A stretch of DNA of 64,000 bases from the NCBI GenBank assembly GCA_013388755.1, contig JACAEQ010000135.1, forward strand, positions 1-64,000, in the 5' to 3' direction. The translations under genes and the position numbers were made by a program. Source of the stretch: Chloroflexota bacterium (GTDB taxonomy: Bacteria > Chloroflexota > Chloroflexia > Chloroflexales > Roseiflexaceae). This document shows positions 27,201 through 35,008 of the stretch, in pieces. Each line of letters opens with the position of its first letter. Within the stretch, counting starts at the first letter, position 1. The notes beneath the pieces were generated by a model. It did not search any database. It had not been told where the DNA came from and was given only the letters and a program-made list of their open reading frames with translations.

Positions 27201-30200
27201 GTATGGCAGCTTCAACGTCGCTGAGTATCGCGTGCCAGCATTCGAGGTGACGGTCACGCCGGCGAATCCCGACCTGCTCCGCGGCGATCCATTGAACGTT
27301 GCCGTGCAGGCTGCGTATTTTGCCGGTGGCGCGCCGGCGAATGCGCCGGTGCGCTGGCGCCTGCTTTCGGCGCCACTCTCATTTTCCAGTGATGCCGCGC
27401 CGAATTTCAGCTTCGACAATCTCGATGACGCATATGCCTGGTACATACGGGGCGAACCTGGTTTCATCTATGACGGCGAACTGGTGGCCGATGGCGAGGG
27501 GACAACCGATGCGCAGGGCCGTTTTACGCTCTCTCTCCCTGCCGCAACATATGAGCGTCTGCCGTCTGCCGACGGCGCTGCAACCGGCAGCCGCATCCTG
27601 ACGATTGACGTCGAGATCACCGATGTGGATGGTCAGGTGATCGCTGCTCAGGGCCTTGTGAACCTGCACGCCGGAGCATTCTATATCGGTTTGCGTCCTG
27701 AAGGGTATGTCGCGCAGGCGGGCCAGGCGCAGCCGTTGTCCATCATCACGCTCACGCCACAAGGTGATCCGGCGCCCGGCCGACCGCTTGATGTCGGTGT
27801 GTACCGGCGTGAGTGGTACAGCGTCCGCGAACAGGGTACCGATGGTCGTTTCTACTGGACCTCGGCATACACCGATACGCTTGTGGAGACCCGCGCTGCA
27901 ACCACCGACGCGCAGGGACGCGCAAGCGTCAGTTTCACTCCACCGCAGGGCGGTTCCTATCGCCTCACCGCTACCGCCAGGGATGACGCCGGGCGCAGTA
28001 TCCAGGCCACCGCCTTCACCTGGGCCACCGGCGGCGATGTCTTCTGGGGCATTGATGATAGTAACCGCGTTGATCTGATTGCGGACAGGCGCATCTATCG
28101 CCCGGGTGACACGGCCAACATTCTTGTGACGGCGCCGTACCCGGATATGACGGCATTGCTCACCATCGAACGCGGCAATGTCATCGAGTATCGCACGTTG
28201 ACGTTACAGGGAACCACAGGTGTGCTCCAGGTGCCGATACGCGATGAGTATGCGCCGAATGTCTATGCATCGCTGGTGTTGATCAAGGCGGCCGGTGATG
28301 GAAGCCGCCGTGATGCGCCGTCCGTTCCCGATCTGCGCGTCGGCCTGGTGAGCTTGCCCGTCTCGACCGAGCGCCAGGAGTTGACCATCAACATCATGCC
28401 CGACAGGGCGCAACTCGGCCCGCGCGATACGGTCACGTACACCCTGAAGGCCACCGACCATACTGGCAAAGGGGTGCGCGCCGAGGTAGCGCTGGCGCTG
28501 GTTGACAAAGCCGTGCTGGCACTGGCGGATGATCCAAACCCCTCATTGCGCCAGGCATTCTACGATCGACGTCCGCTGGCTGTGTTTACCGCCAGCCCCT
28601 TGACCGTACTGGTCAATCGGGTAACACTCCGGTTGCAGGCGGGTGATAAGGGTGGCGGCGGCGGTGGAGGCGAGGAGGAGCTGCGCGTCCGGCGCGACTT
28701 CCCTGATACCGCCTTCTGGAACCCGGCGCTTGTCACCGGCGATGACGGTACGGCACAGTTCAGCGTCACCCTGCCTGATACCCTCACGACCTGGCGGCTC
28801 TCGGCGCGCGCAATCACCGTCGACACACTGGTTGGCGAGGCAACGACCGACATCGTTGCCAGTAAGCCGCTGCTGTTGCGACCGACGTTACCGCGTGCTC
28901 TGACCGTCGGCGATCAACCAGTAGTGCAGGCAGTCGTCCAGAACACGACCCCGGCGGCGATTGATGCCATGGTCACGGTCGAGACCAGCCCCACGCTGAC
29001 CATTGAGGGGCCGGTGGAACAGCAGGTGAGCGTTCCCGCGAATGGCACGGCGCTGGTGCGCTGGCGCGCAACGGTGAATATGCCGCTGAATGCTGAGGAC
29101 GAGACAGTACTGGTGTTGCGGGTCAGCGGTGGTGGTCACCAGGACGCGATCGAGGTACGCACCCCCTTGCGACGCCTCACGACGGCGGAGACCACCGCCA
29201 GTGCCGGTCAGGTGCTTGACCAGGTGGTGGAAACGGTGACGTTGCCGCCGGAGAAAGTTGCCACTGGACGGGCTGAACTGGAGTTAACGCCCTCGCTGGT
29301 AACGGGTGTGGTACGCGGTGTCGAGCAACTGGCGCGCACGCCATATCTCAGTAGCGAAGCGAGCGTCAGCAGCTTCATGCCGGCTGCTGCCGCCTACCGC
29401 CTCCTCCAGCAAGCCGGTTTCGACGATCCGCAACTACGCGCGACGCTGGAACGCAGCCTGACGAATGGCCTGCAACGGCTGTATGCACTACAGCACCTTG
29501 ATGGCGGTTGGGGCTGGTGGGGCGGTATGAAGAGTGAACCATACCTGACGGCCTACGCCGTACAAGGAATGGTCGAGGCGCGCCGCGCCGGCTTCGACGT
29601 TGACCAGACAGTTCTGGATCGCGCAATCGGATATCTGATCAATGCGCTCGATACTCCTCCCGCGCCCGCATCGTCGTTGAACGACCCGGACACACGCGCC
29701 TATCTGCTCTTTGTGCTGGGTGAGGCCGGCAAACCCGAGCGCGGACGAGCGGTCAACCTGTACGACGCCCGCAACCAGTTGAGTGTCGCTGGCAAGGCCA
29801 ACCTGCTGATGGCACTCCTTGGCGCCGGTGGCGAGGAGTCGCGTGTCAGGACCCTCATGGCTGAGTTGATGGGCAGCGCCATCCTGACGCCATCTGATGC
29901 CCACTGGGATAGCGGCGGTTCACCATTCCAGGCGATCGACAGCGATGTGACGGCGACCGGGCTGGCGTTGCGGGCGTTGTTGCGCGCCGAGCCGCAGAAC
30001 TTCCTGATTCCGAACGCAGCGCGCTGGTTGATGGGCGAACGCGAGCGCGACGTCTGGCGCACGGCGTATGACTCGGCGGGGGCTGTGCTGGCGCTGGCCG
30101 AGTATGCAACGCGGACCAGTGATCTGAAGGCCGACTACAGCTACCGCGCAGCACTTGATGGTCGCACGATCAGCGAAGGAACCGTAACACCGTCCACGCT

Positions 30201-30843
30201 ACGCGAAGCGGCCCGGCTCACAATCGCCGGTACTGACTTGAAACCCGATGGGAGCCAGGTGACGTTGCAGCGCCAGGCGTCCGCCGGTCAGAGCGGCCTC
30301 GGACGCCTGTACTACACGTTGCGTCTGCGCTACACGGAAGATGCCGCAACGGCCCGGGCGCTCGACCAGGGATTTGGTGTACGGCGTGAGTATATTGCCG
30401 TCGCCAGTGATACACTCAGCCCGACGGGACAACTGGTGACCGAGGCGCGTCAGGGCGAGGTGGTGCAGGTGCGTATCACACTCAGTGTTCCCACCGATGT
30501 GCGATACCTGACGGTTGAGGATTTCCTGCCCGGCGGGCTGGAGGCGCTCGATACCAGCCTCAAGACCACGACGACGGTTGCGCGTGAAGCAGGGCTGGCG
30601 CCGGTGGAGGACGAGGATGGGTCCTACCCATACTGGTGGTACTTTGGCCATACCGAAGTGCGCGCCGGACGGGTGGCGCTGTTTGCCAGCGACCTGCCGA
30701 AAGGCGTCTACACCTACACATACCTGGCGCGAGCGACGGTTCCGGGAGTCTATGCGGCGCCGCCAGCGACCGCCTATCGCACCTATGCGCCAGACGTGTT
30801 TGGCCGGAGCGCCGGAACGTCTTTCACGGTTGTTGCGCCATAG
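24244..30843 (+). CDS. Bacterial alpha-2-macroglobulin-like protein lacking the thioester motif
   Basis: This is a 2199-residue protein, larger than usual for the family (about 1500-1900). An N-terminal signal anchor (residues 12-34) is followed by six Ig-like Big_5 repeats beginning near residues 38, 136, 253, 357, 462 and 563 (pattern xPxDG...V...IxVxFxxxV). MG domains follow, including SLSTDRPIYRPGQSVRLRG. A Gly run precedes the alpha-2-macroglobulin core EEELRVRRDFPDTAFW. The helical TED domain has GGWGWWGGMKSEPYLTAYA, but the CxEQ thioester site is replaced by SSEA at 1703-1706, so no covalent trapping is expected. The C-terminal MG10-like domain ends in TAYRTYAPDVFGRSAG. The ATG has a GGAAGGA ribosome site. 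It sits next to pbpC and is probably periplasm-facing. Confidence 0.9.
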   Translation: MAQNPRFPLRALIAAGIGVVVLIVSVLAGPLLLNTPQITRIEPADGATAVNPQAPLRIEFSQAVQADSLKAALRIEPATELQIEVQGGVVLVRPAGGLQYGSEYTLTIGAGVRNALGRASETVRTIRFRTTPYVALLGVTPVDGSADVLLDTPITVEFAAPVVSAEAVAAAADDPRRSDELPQPLTLLAGNDPTAIKGIGRWLSPTRFGFYPAGGLRSATVYRATVRADLTPDGAARMERAMSWTFTTAAPLLTGTRPFDGEADVAADRAIEVRLHRDVDTASAGASFRLLDASGAAITGSIEQFEGGFRFKPAAPLGRGVRYRATIEPGVSNRTGAILNDTALNWEFTVIGDLEVTQVEPADGTRDVLPDIRRISVRFNHPVVPLTDVASAGGLPMAATLDPPVPGIGRWVDTSTFVFSPTTGLDPSTDYRVRVAAGLTDQTGGTLQSDYDWSFRTIEPGIDDVRPRGDYAAPNAPIEVTFNQEMSLASLRSAFSVTRQDGTSVAGTVTTRGKTAIFTPAAPLERGGTYTILIDGSVRSARGNGTLVQTYSSSFRVAPLPALVATDPAPGDEASPDYRTLRLIFSTPMEWSSVSRNLTILPRPTEVFTYEDEATLYVYFPLEPETSYQVTVGANARDPYGATLGQDAVATFRIGSRAPSIELIGPYRAGAYDAGSPVRVPIQWVNVPSVSWQVARLTPEAAARLISSYDAWESYAPAAEDLVSDGTQELTGERNRSQVDVVEVGSLDPGVYHLELNALGRRIDRQVMVVSPYAVTIKRSPDRLFVWAVDLATGKPVANLPLKVAAYRYVESGRIDDPLDLGATDADGILSAPFDGRDTGTLFVWAQGAAGTLAFTSSDWDIGISPWSFGLQADLGQRPIAGSLSTDRPIYRPGQSVRLRGAVRGVAAGAAPGQPERYVLPGAGDRAHLLVSDPEGNTIYSTTLTLSAFGTFNTELPLAQGAPLGAYSMLARLVGAQGFSESAPVVYGSFNVAEYRVPAFEVTVTPANPDLLRGDPLNVAVQAAYFAGGAPANAPVRWRLLSAPLSFSSDAAPNFSFDNLDDAYAWYIRGEPGFIYDGELVADGEGTTDAQGRFTLSLPAATYERLPSADGAATGSRILTIDVEITDVDGQVIAAQGLVNLHAGAFYIGLRPEGYVAQAGQAQPLSIITLTPQGDPAPGRPLDVGVYRREWYSVREQGTDGRFYWTSAYTDTLVETRAATTDAQGRASVSFTPPQGGSYRLTATARDDAGRSIQATAFTWATGGDVFWGIDDSNRVDLIADRRIYRPGDTANILVTAPYPDMTALLTIERGNVIEYRTLTLQGTTGVLQVPIRDEYAPNVYASLVLIKAAGDGSRRDAPSVPDLRVGLVSLPVSTERQELTINIMPDRAQLGPRDTVTYTLKATDHTGKGVRAEVALALVDKAVLALADDPNPSLRQAFYDRRPLAVFTASPLTVLVNRVTLRLQAGDKGGGGGGGEEELRVRRDFPDTAFWNPALVTGDDGTAQFSVTLPDTLTTWRLSARAITVDTLVGEATTDIVASKPLLLRPTLPRALTVGDQPVVQAVVQNTTPAAIDAMVTVETSPTLTIEGPVEQQVSVPANGTALVRWRATVNMPLNAEDETVLVLRVSGGGHQDAIEVRTPLRRLTTAETTASAGQVLDQVVETVTLPPEKVATGRAELELTPSLVTGVVRGVEQLARTPYLSSEASVSSFMPAAAAYRLLQQAGFDDPQLRATLERSLTNGLQRLYALQHLDGGWGWWGGMKSEPYLTAYAVQGMVEARRAGFDVDQTVLDRAIGYLINALDTPPAPASSLNDPDTRAYLLFVLGEAGKPERGRAVNLYDARNQLSVAGKANLLMALLGAGGEESRVRTLMAELMGSAILTPSDAHWDSGGSPFQAIDSDVTATGLALRALLRAEPQNFLIPNAARWLMGERERDVWRTAYDSAGAVLALAEYATRTSDLKADYSYRAALDGRTISEGTVTPSTLREAARLTIAGTDLKPDGSQVTLQRQASAGQSGLGRLYYTLRLRYTEDAATARALDQGFGVRREYIAVASDTLSPTGQLVTEARQGEVVQVRITLSVPTDVRYLTVEDFLPGGLEALDTSLKTTTTVAREAGLAPVEDEDGSYPYWWYFGHTEVRAGRVALFASDLPKGVYTYTYLARATVPGVYAAPPATAYRTYAPDVFGRSAGTSFTVVAP

Positions 30844-30976
30844 ATGGTCATCGCCAGTGATGGTACGGCGCGGCGCGCGTTGCACGACTGCCCAGGCGGC
30901 CACCTCCCGGTAGCGCGTGAGTGCCCGGGCAGCGGAGAAATCTCCTGTCCCGGGCCAGATCGCCGTGGACGACTTT

Positions 30977-31130
30977 GAGCATCTCCGAATGACGGATGGT
31001 TGGATGTCATTGCGAGCGAAGCGAAGCAATCTCTTACACCGAGATTGCTTCAGCCACGCTTCGCTCGCTGCAGGCTGTCGCTCGCGCTCCTCGCAATGAA
31101 CGAGCGGCGTACAGTTTTTCGGATAGGCTC
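30977..31130. repeat. MITE-like repeat, copy D (inverted orientation)
   Basis: The left end GAGCATCTCCGAATGACGG matches the right arm of other copies, and the right end tttttcggataggctc is the standard terminal repeat. The core contains cattgcgagcgaagcgaagc, gattgcttcagccacgc and ttcgctcgctgcaggctg. It occupies most of the 337 bp space between the alpha-2-macroglobulin gene and the anti-sigma gene, which converge on it. No coding region is seen there. Confidence 0.8.
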
Positions 31131-31180
31131 TTTGCCGGCGTAGGGGCGACGTATGACATGCTGACCAGCCGGCTGGTGAG

Positions 31181-32197
31181 TTATGGTTCCTCCTCGCGCT
31201 CGCTGCCGGAGCTGCGGTCGTCATCCCCATTGTCGTCGCGGTTGTCGTTGCGGTCGTCATCCCCATTGTCGTTGCGATTGTCGTCGCGGTTATCGTTGCG
31301 GTTGTCGTCGCGGTTCTCATCCGGTTGTTCGGGGGTTTGAACAGGCGCTGCGGTTGCCGGAACACGCGTTGGTCGTGGCGACGGGATTGCCCGTGGCGTT
31401 ATCGTCGGCGTAGGAGGAGGGGTCGCCGTCGGTTGTGGCGTGAACGTCGCGGTCGGCGTCACTGTGGCAGTGGGAGGTTGCGTTGGCGTCCTGGTTGGTA
31501 CAGGGGTCGCGGTGCTGGTTGGCGCGGGTGCGCTCGCCGGGTCAACGAGAATCTGCGATGCGGTGACACCCGCCGGGCCGGTACGGCCGGTAACGCGCGC
31601 CTTAGCGCCCGGAATCGCCGGTCCAGCGACGCGCGTCTCGCCAGTCACAAAGATGCGCACGCCGGCAATACGCCAGGTGTTGGTTGCGACCTCCTCGACC
31701 GTGCCGTCGAATGTCACCTCGGTCGTGCGACGGGCGCTAATCAGCCGGTTGACTTCGTCGCGGCGGCGCGCTTCAAAGCGCTGGACGAGGGCCGTGTCTT
31801 GCGCCGTCGTCGCCAGTTGTATGTTTTCAATGGCGCGTTTGACGCCATAGAGCGCATCGCCCGGGAGGCTATCGCCGGATGCTGCAACCGTGCCGGCACC
31901 AATGCCGATCAGCGTCAGCAGCACCATTGCCAGGCCCAGCGCCAGGCGCGTGGATAACCAGTGCCAGCGCCGGGCCAGCTGCATCTCACGGGCAGCCGTC
32001 AGGAAGCGACGCCGCGAGCGCGCCTGCGCCGCGGCTGCTACCGGCGGGCGAATCGTGCGCAGGGCGATGGCCGTTTCGAGGATTGGCCGAAGTTGTGCTG
32101 CATCACGAGGATGGCGTTCCAGGATGCTCTCAAGCGCCTCTCCAGCATCGAGCGCATCAAGGCAGGCGATCAGCGTTTGTTCAAACTGCGTATCCAT
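31181..32197 (-). CDS. Anti-sigma-type membrane protein (DUF5667/DUF5666-like)
   Basis: This is a 338-residue protein. A cytoplasmic N-terminus (about 1-80) includes a DAGEALESILERHP segment. One membrane helix (ALGLAMVLLTLIGIGAGTV, about 87-105) is followed by SGDSLPGDALYGVKRAIENI, the DUF5667 signature. Next comes a beta-rich DUF5666-like domain (TFDGTVEEVATNTWRIAG, TGETRVAG, ARVTGRTGPAGVTASQIL), a Pro/Thr-rich stalk, and an Asp/Asn/Arg repeat tail. It starts 47 bp after the ECF sigma factor gene on the same strand, so it is the likely membrane-spanning regulator of that sigma factor. Confidence 0.8.
   Translation of the reverse strand: MDTQFEQTLIACLDALDAGEALESILERHPRDAAQLRPILETAIALRTIRPPVAAAAQARSRRRFLTAAREMQLARRWHWLSTRLALGLAMVLLTLIGIGAGTVAASGDSLPGDALYGVKRAIENIQLATTAQDTALVQRFEARRRDEVNRLISARRTTEVTFDGTVEEVATNTWRIAGVRIFVTGETRVAGPAIPGAKARVTGRTGPAGVTASQILVDPASAPAPTSTATPVPTRTPTQPPTATVTPTATFTPQPTATPPPTPTITPRAIPSPRPTRVPATAAPVQTPEQPDENRDDNRNDNRDDNRNDNGDDDRNDNRDDNGDDDRSSGSEREEEP
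31215..31322 (-). repeat. In-frame minisatellite encoding DNRDDNRND repeats
   Basis: Near-identical 12 bp units (gttgtcgttgcg / gttgtcgtcgcg on the plus strand) and gtcgtcatccccatt variants repeat within the 3' end of the anti-sigma gene. They encode an alternating acidic/amide tail of DNRND, DNRDD and DNGDD units. The repeat length is a multiple of three, so copy-number change would lengthen or shorten the tail without breaking the frame. Confidence 0.75.
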
Positions 32198-32244
32198 GAT
32201 TTTCTTCGCCTGGCATCTTCTACGCCATCATCGGCGACATATCG

Positions 32245-32781
32245 TCAGGGGGCGGACGTCATGCGCCGCGCGAGCGCAGCGATGGCGCGTGCCTGCAACT
32301 GCTTGATGGCGCCCTCACTCTTGCCGAGCGCGCGCGCAACATCCTGAATCGGCATCTCTGCGCCGAAACGCAGCGCAATCACGCTCTGCTGTTCCTCTGT
32401 CAGCGCAGCAAGCGCCTTGCGCAGATCCTCGCGGTCAATCGTTGCTTCCGCCGTCTCGTCCGGGCCTGGCGCCATGCTCATGAGCGACTCATCGAGCCTG
32501 GCCTGCGGGGCGCGATAGCGATGCCGGTGATGGTCGCTGACGATATGGGCCGCGACGCCGAACAACCAGCCACGTAATGTCGTCTGTGGCGCGGTGCGCT
32601 GGTGCAATGCGCTCAAGAAGCGAACAAACACTTCACTGGCAAGATCTTCGGCCGTCGCGCGATCATTGACGCGTAGCGCGATATAGCCGAAGATCGGCCC
32701 GAAGTATCTGTCGTGGATTTGCGCCAGCGCATCGCGATCAAATCCGCGGGCGCGCACCAGGAGATCAGTATCGTCCGCCAC
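32245..32781 (-). CDS. ECF-family RNA polymerase sigma factor
   Basis: This is a 178-residue sigma70-family protein with regions 2 and 4 only. Region 2 includes QIHDRYFGPIFGYIALRV and ATAEDLASEVFVRFL, with WLFGVAAHIVSDHHRHR at region 2.4. Region 4 has LTEEQQSVIALRFGAEMP and VARALGKSEGAIKQLQARA as the helix-turn-helix. This is the branch often encoded with a DUF5667-type membrane protein, as here, 47 bp downstream. It would direct an envelope or stress regulon; no target promoter could be defined from this window. Confidence 0.9.
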   Translation of the reverse strand: MADDTDLLVRARGFDRDALAQIHDRYFGPIFGYIALRVNDRATAEDLASEVFVRFLSALHQRTAPQTTLRGWLFGVAAHIVSDHHRHRYRAPQARLDESLMSMAPGPDETAEATIDREDLRKALAALTEEQQSVIALRFGAEMPIQDVARALGKSEGAIKQLQARAIAALARRMTSAP

Positions 32782-33114
32782 GCCTCAACCCTCGTCGCTG
32801 GTCGGTTTGTGGCCGGTTCCGATCTGGCACACCAGCGCGCGGCGATAGGTGACAGGTGAGAGTTGCGTCATAGCCAGTTGCACCCCGGCTGCAGAATGTT
32901 GCCTGATAGGGTAGTCGTAGTGTACAGCGAAAAGTAACGGCTGTTGCACATAGCTTGATTCTCCCCGTGCGGTATAATGACGCCTGCGTATAGGAGATGC
33001 AGCTATGGCGGTTGCGGCGTTTCCGTTCTATCACGCTGTGCAGGCGTCGTGGCGCGCCTGATCGCCGGCCCGGGACATCGCACCGTCGTCTATCGGATAC
33101 CGAGGAGGTCGGAC
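32782..33114 (+). promoter_or_regulatory. Divergent intergenic region with TATAAT promoter for the GH13 gene
   Basis: This 333 bp interval between the sigma factor and the GH13 gene has no convincing gene. A perfect TATAAT lies at 32973-32978, with a weak TAGCTT sixteen bases upstream, giving a leader of about 130 bases to the GH13 start. A longer GH13 reading from 32977 overlaps this -10 box and lacks family similarity, which supports the start at 33115. Confidence 0.5.
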
Positions 33115-34734
33115 ATGGCAACGCAACCGGCCGAATATCTCTGGTGGCAGCGTGGCGTGATCTACCAGATCTACCCGCGCTCATTTCAAGATAGCAACAA
33201 TGACGGGGTCGGCGATCTGCGCGGCATCCGCGCCCGCCTCGATCATCTGGTCGAACTTGGCGTCGATGCGCTCTGGATATCGCCGATATTCCCGTCGCCA
33301 ATGGCCGACTTTGGCTATGACGTCGCGGACTATTGTGACATTCACCCGCTCTTCGGCGACCTGGCCGACTTCGATGCGCTGGTGTCGGATGCCCATCGTC
33401 GTGGATTGAAGGTCATCCTCGACTTTGTGCCAAACCACACGTCGGATCAGCATCCCTGGTTTCGCGAGTCGCGCAGTTCACGTTCGAACGCCAGGCGCGA
33501 CTGGTATATCTGGCGCGATCCGGCGCCGGATGGTGGCCCGCCGACCAACTGGCTCTCGTATTTTGGCGGCCCGGCGTGGTGCTACGACGAAACAACGGGC
33601 CAGTACTACCTGCACCTGTTCCTCAAAGAACAGCCGGATCTTAACTGGCGCAACCCGCACGTGCAGGCGGCGATGCTGGACACCATGCGATTCTGGCTTG
33701 ATCGCGGCGTGGATGGGTTTCGGGTTGATGTGATGTGGTTGATGATCAAAGATGCGCACTTTCGCGATAACCCGCCCAATCCTGCCTGGCGGCCCGGCAT
33801 GATGCCGCATATGCAATTGCTTGAAACATATTCGGCCGATCAGCCCGAGGTACACGACATTGTCGCCATGATGCGTCAGGTCCTTGACGAATATGACGAG
33901 CGCATGATGGTCGGCGAGATCTATCTGCCCTACGATCGGTTGATGCACTATTACGGCGTGCGAGCCCCCGAGGCGCATCTGCCGTTCAATTTCACCCTCA
34001 TCCTGCTCCCCTGGGAGGCGCACACGATCGCGCAGGCGATCGAGGCGTATGAAGCGGCCCTGCCGTCAGGCGCCTGGCCAAACTGGGTGCTGGGAAACCA
34101 CGATCAACCGCGCATCGCGAGCCGGGTCGGTGATGCGCAGGCACGCGTCGCGGCCATGCTACTCCTGACGTTGCGTGGCACGCCGACCATCTACTATGGC
34201 GACGAGATTGGCATACGCAATGTGCCGATTCCGCCGGATCGGGTGCAGGACCCCTTTGAAAAGCGTGTGCCCGGCGAAGGTCATGGCCGCGATCCGCAGC
34301 GTACACCGATGCAATGGGACGCCGGTGAATACGCGGGGTTCAGTACGGTGGAACCATGGTTGCCGCTGGCAGGCGATTACCGGCAACTGAATGTCGCGGC
34401 GCAGCGTAACGCGCCCCATTCGATGCTCTCGCTCTACCGGCGCCTCCTGGCATTGCGCCGTTCCGAGCCTGCGTTCTCGGTCGGATCGTATCGCAGCATG
34501 ATGGTCATGGGTGATGCCGGGCCCGCGTCGTCCGTGCTTGCGTATCTCCGCGAGGCTGATGGCCGGCGCTTTCTGGTCGTGCTCAACCTGGCCTCCCGGC
34601 CTGCGCGGTTCAGCCTGGGTGCGTCTGGCGAAGGAACGGTGGCGCTTTCAACCTACCTCGACCATGGGGGCGCAACGGTACGCGGCGAGTTGGAACTGCG
34701 CGCCGACGAAGGGGTGATCGTGGCGCTGGCCTGA
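33115..34734 (+). CDS. Alpha-glucosidase / oligo-1,6-glucosidase, glycoside hydrolase family 13
   Basis: This is a 539-residue GH13 enzyme. It has region I FVPNHTSDQHPWF, the QPDLN motif KEQPDLNWRNP typical of alpha-glucosidases, region II GFRVDVMWL with the nucleophile Asp, region III MMVGEIYLPYD with the acid/base Glu, and region IV LGNHDQPRIAS with the stabilising Asp. DSNNDGVGDLRGI forms the calcium-site loop. A C-terminal beta domain follows. AGGAGG lies seven bases before the ATG at 33115. The QPDLN signature points to exo-acting alpha-1,4 or alpha-1,6 glucosidase rather than amylase. There is no signal peptide, so it probably acts on imported maltose, isomaltose or sucrose-type sugars. 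Confidence 0.9.
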   Translation: MATQPAEYLWWQRGVIYQIYPRSFQDSNNDGVGDLRGIRARLDHLVELGVDALWISPIFPSPMADFGYDVADYCDIHPLFGDLADFDALVSDAHRRGLKVILDFVPNHTSDQHPWFRESRSSRSNARRDWYIWRDPAPDGGPPTNWLSYFGGPAWCYDETTGQYYLHLFLKEQPDLNWRNPHVQAAMLDTMRFWLDRGVDGFRVDVMWLMIKDAHFRDNPPNPAWRPGMMPHMQLLETYSADQPEVHDIVAMMRQVLDEYDERMMVGEIYLPYDRLMHYYGVRAPEAHLPFNFTLILLPWEAHTIAQAIEAYEAALPSGAWPNWVLGNHDQPRIASRVGDAQARVAAMLLLTLRGTPTIYYGDEIGIRNVPIPPDRVQDPFEKRVPGEGHGRDPQRTPMQWDAGEYAGFSTVEPWLPLAGDYRQLNVAAQRNAPHSMLSLYRRLLALRRSEPAFSVGSYRSMMVMGDAGPASSVLAYLREADGRRFLVVLNLASRPARFSLGASGEGTVALSTYLDHGGATVRGELELRADEGVIVALA

Positions 34735-35008
34735 ACGATACGGGTCACGTGATCCGCATCCAGGCGTGACCTGTGGCATTGACGCCGGTCGGAGTGATAA
34801 CGAATCTCTCACCATGCAACCATTGCGCAATGGCGTTGCATGCGTGATAATAGAAATCGGAAGGCTCTTGCCCTGTGTGCGCCCGGCCCCGCCCCGATAC
34901 TGCGGTCCTCGGACGGATGATGGCACTTCCCACGATGCTTTGCAATGATGCACTCACCGCGCAGTGCAAGACGCTGCGTAGAACTGTACGTGGTGCAGGA
35001 GGCCCGGT

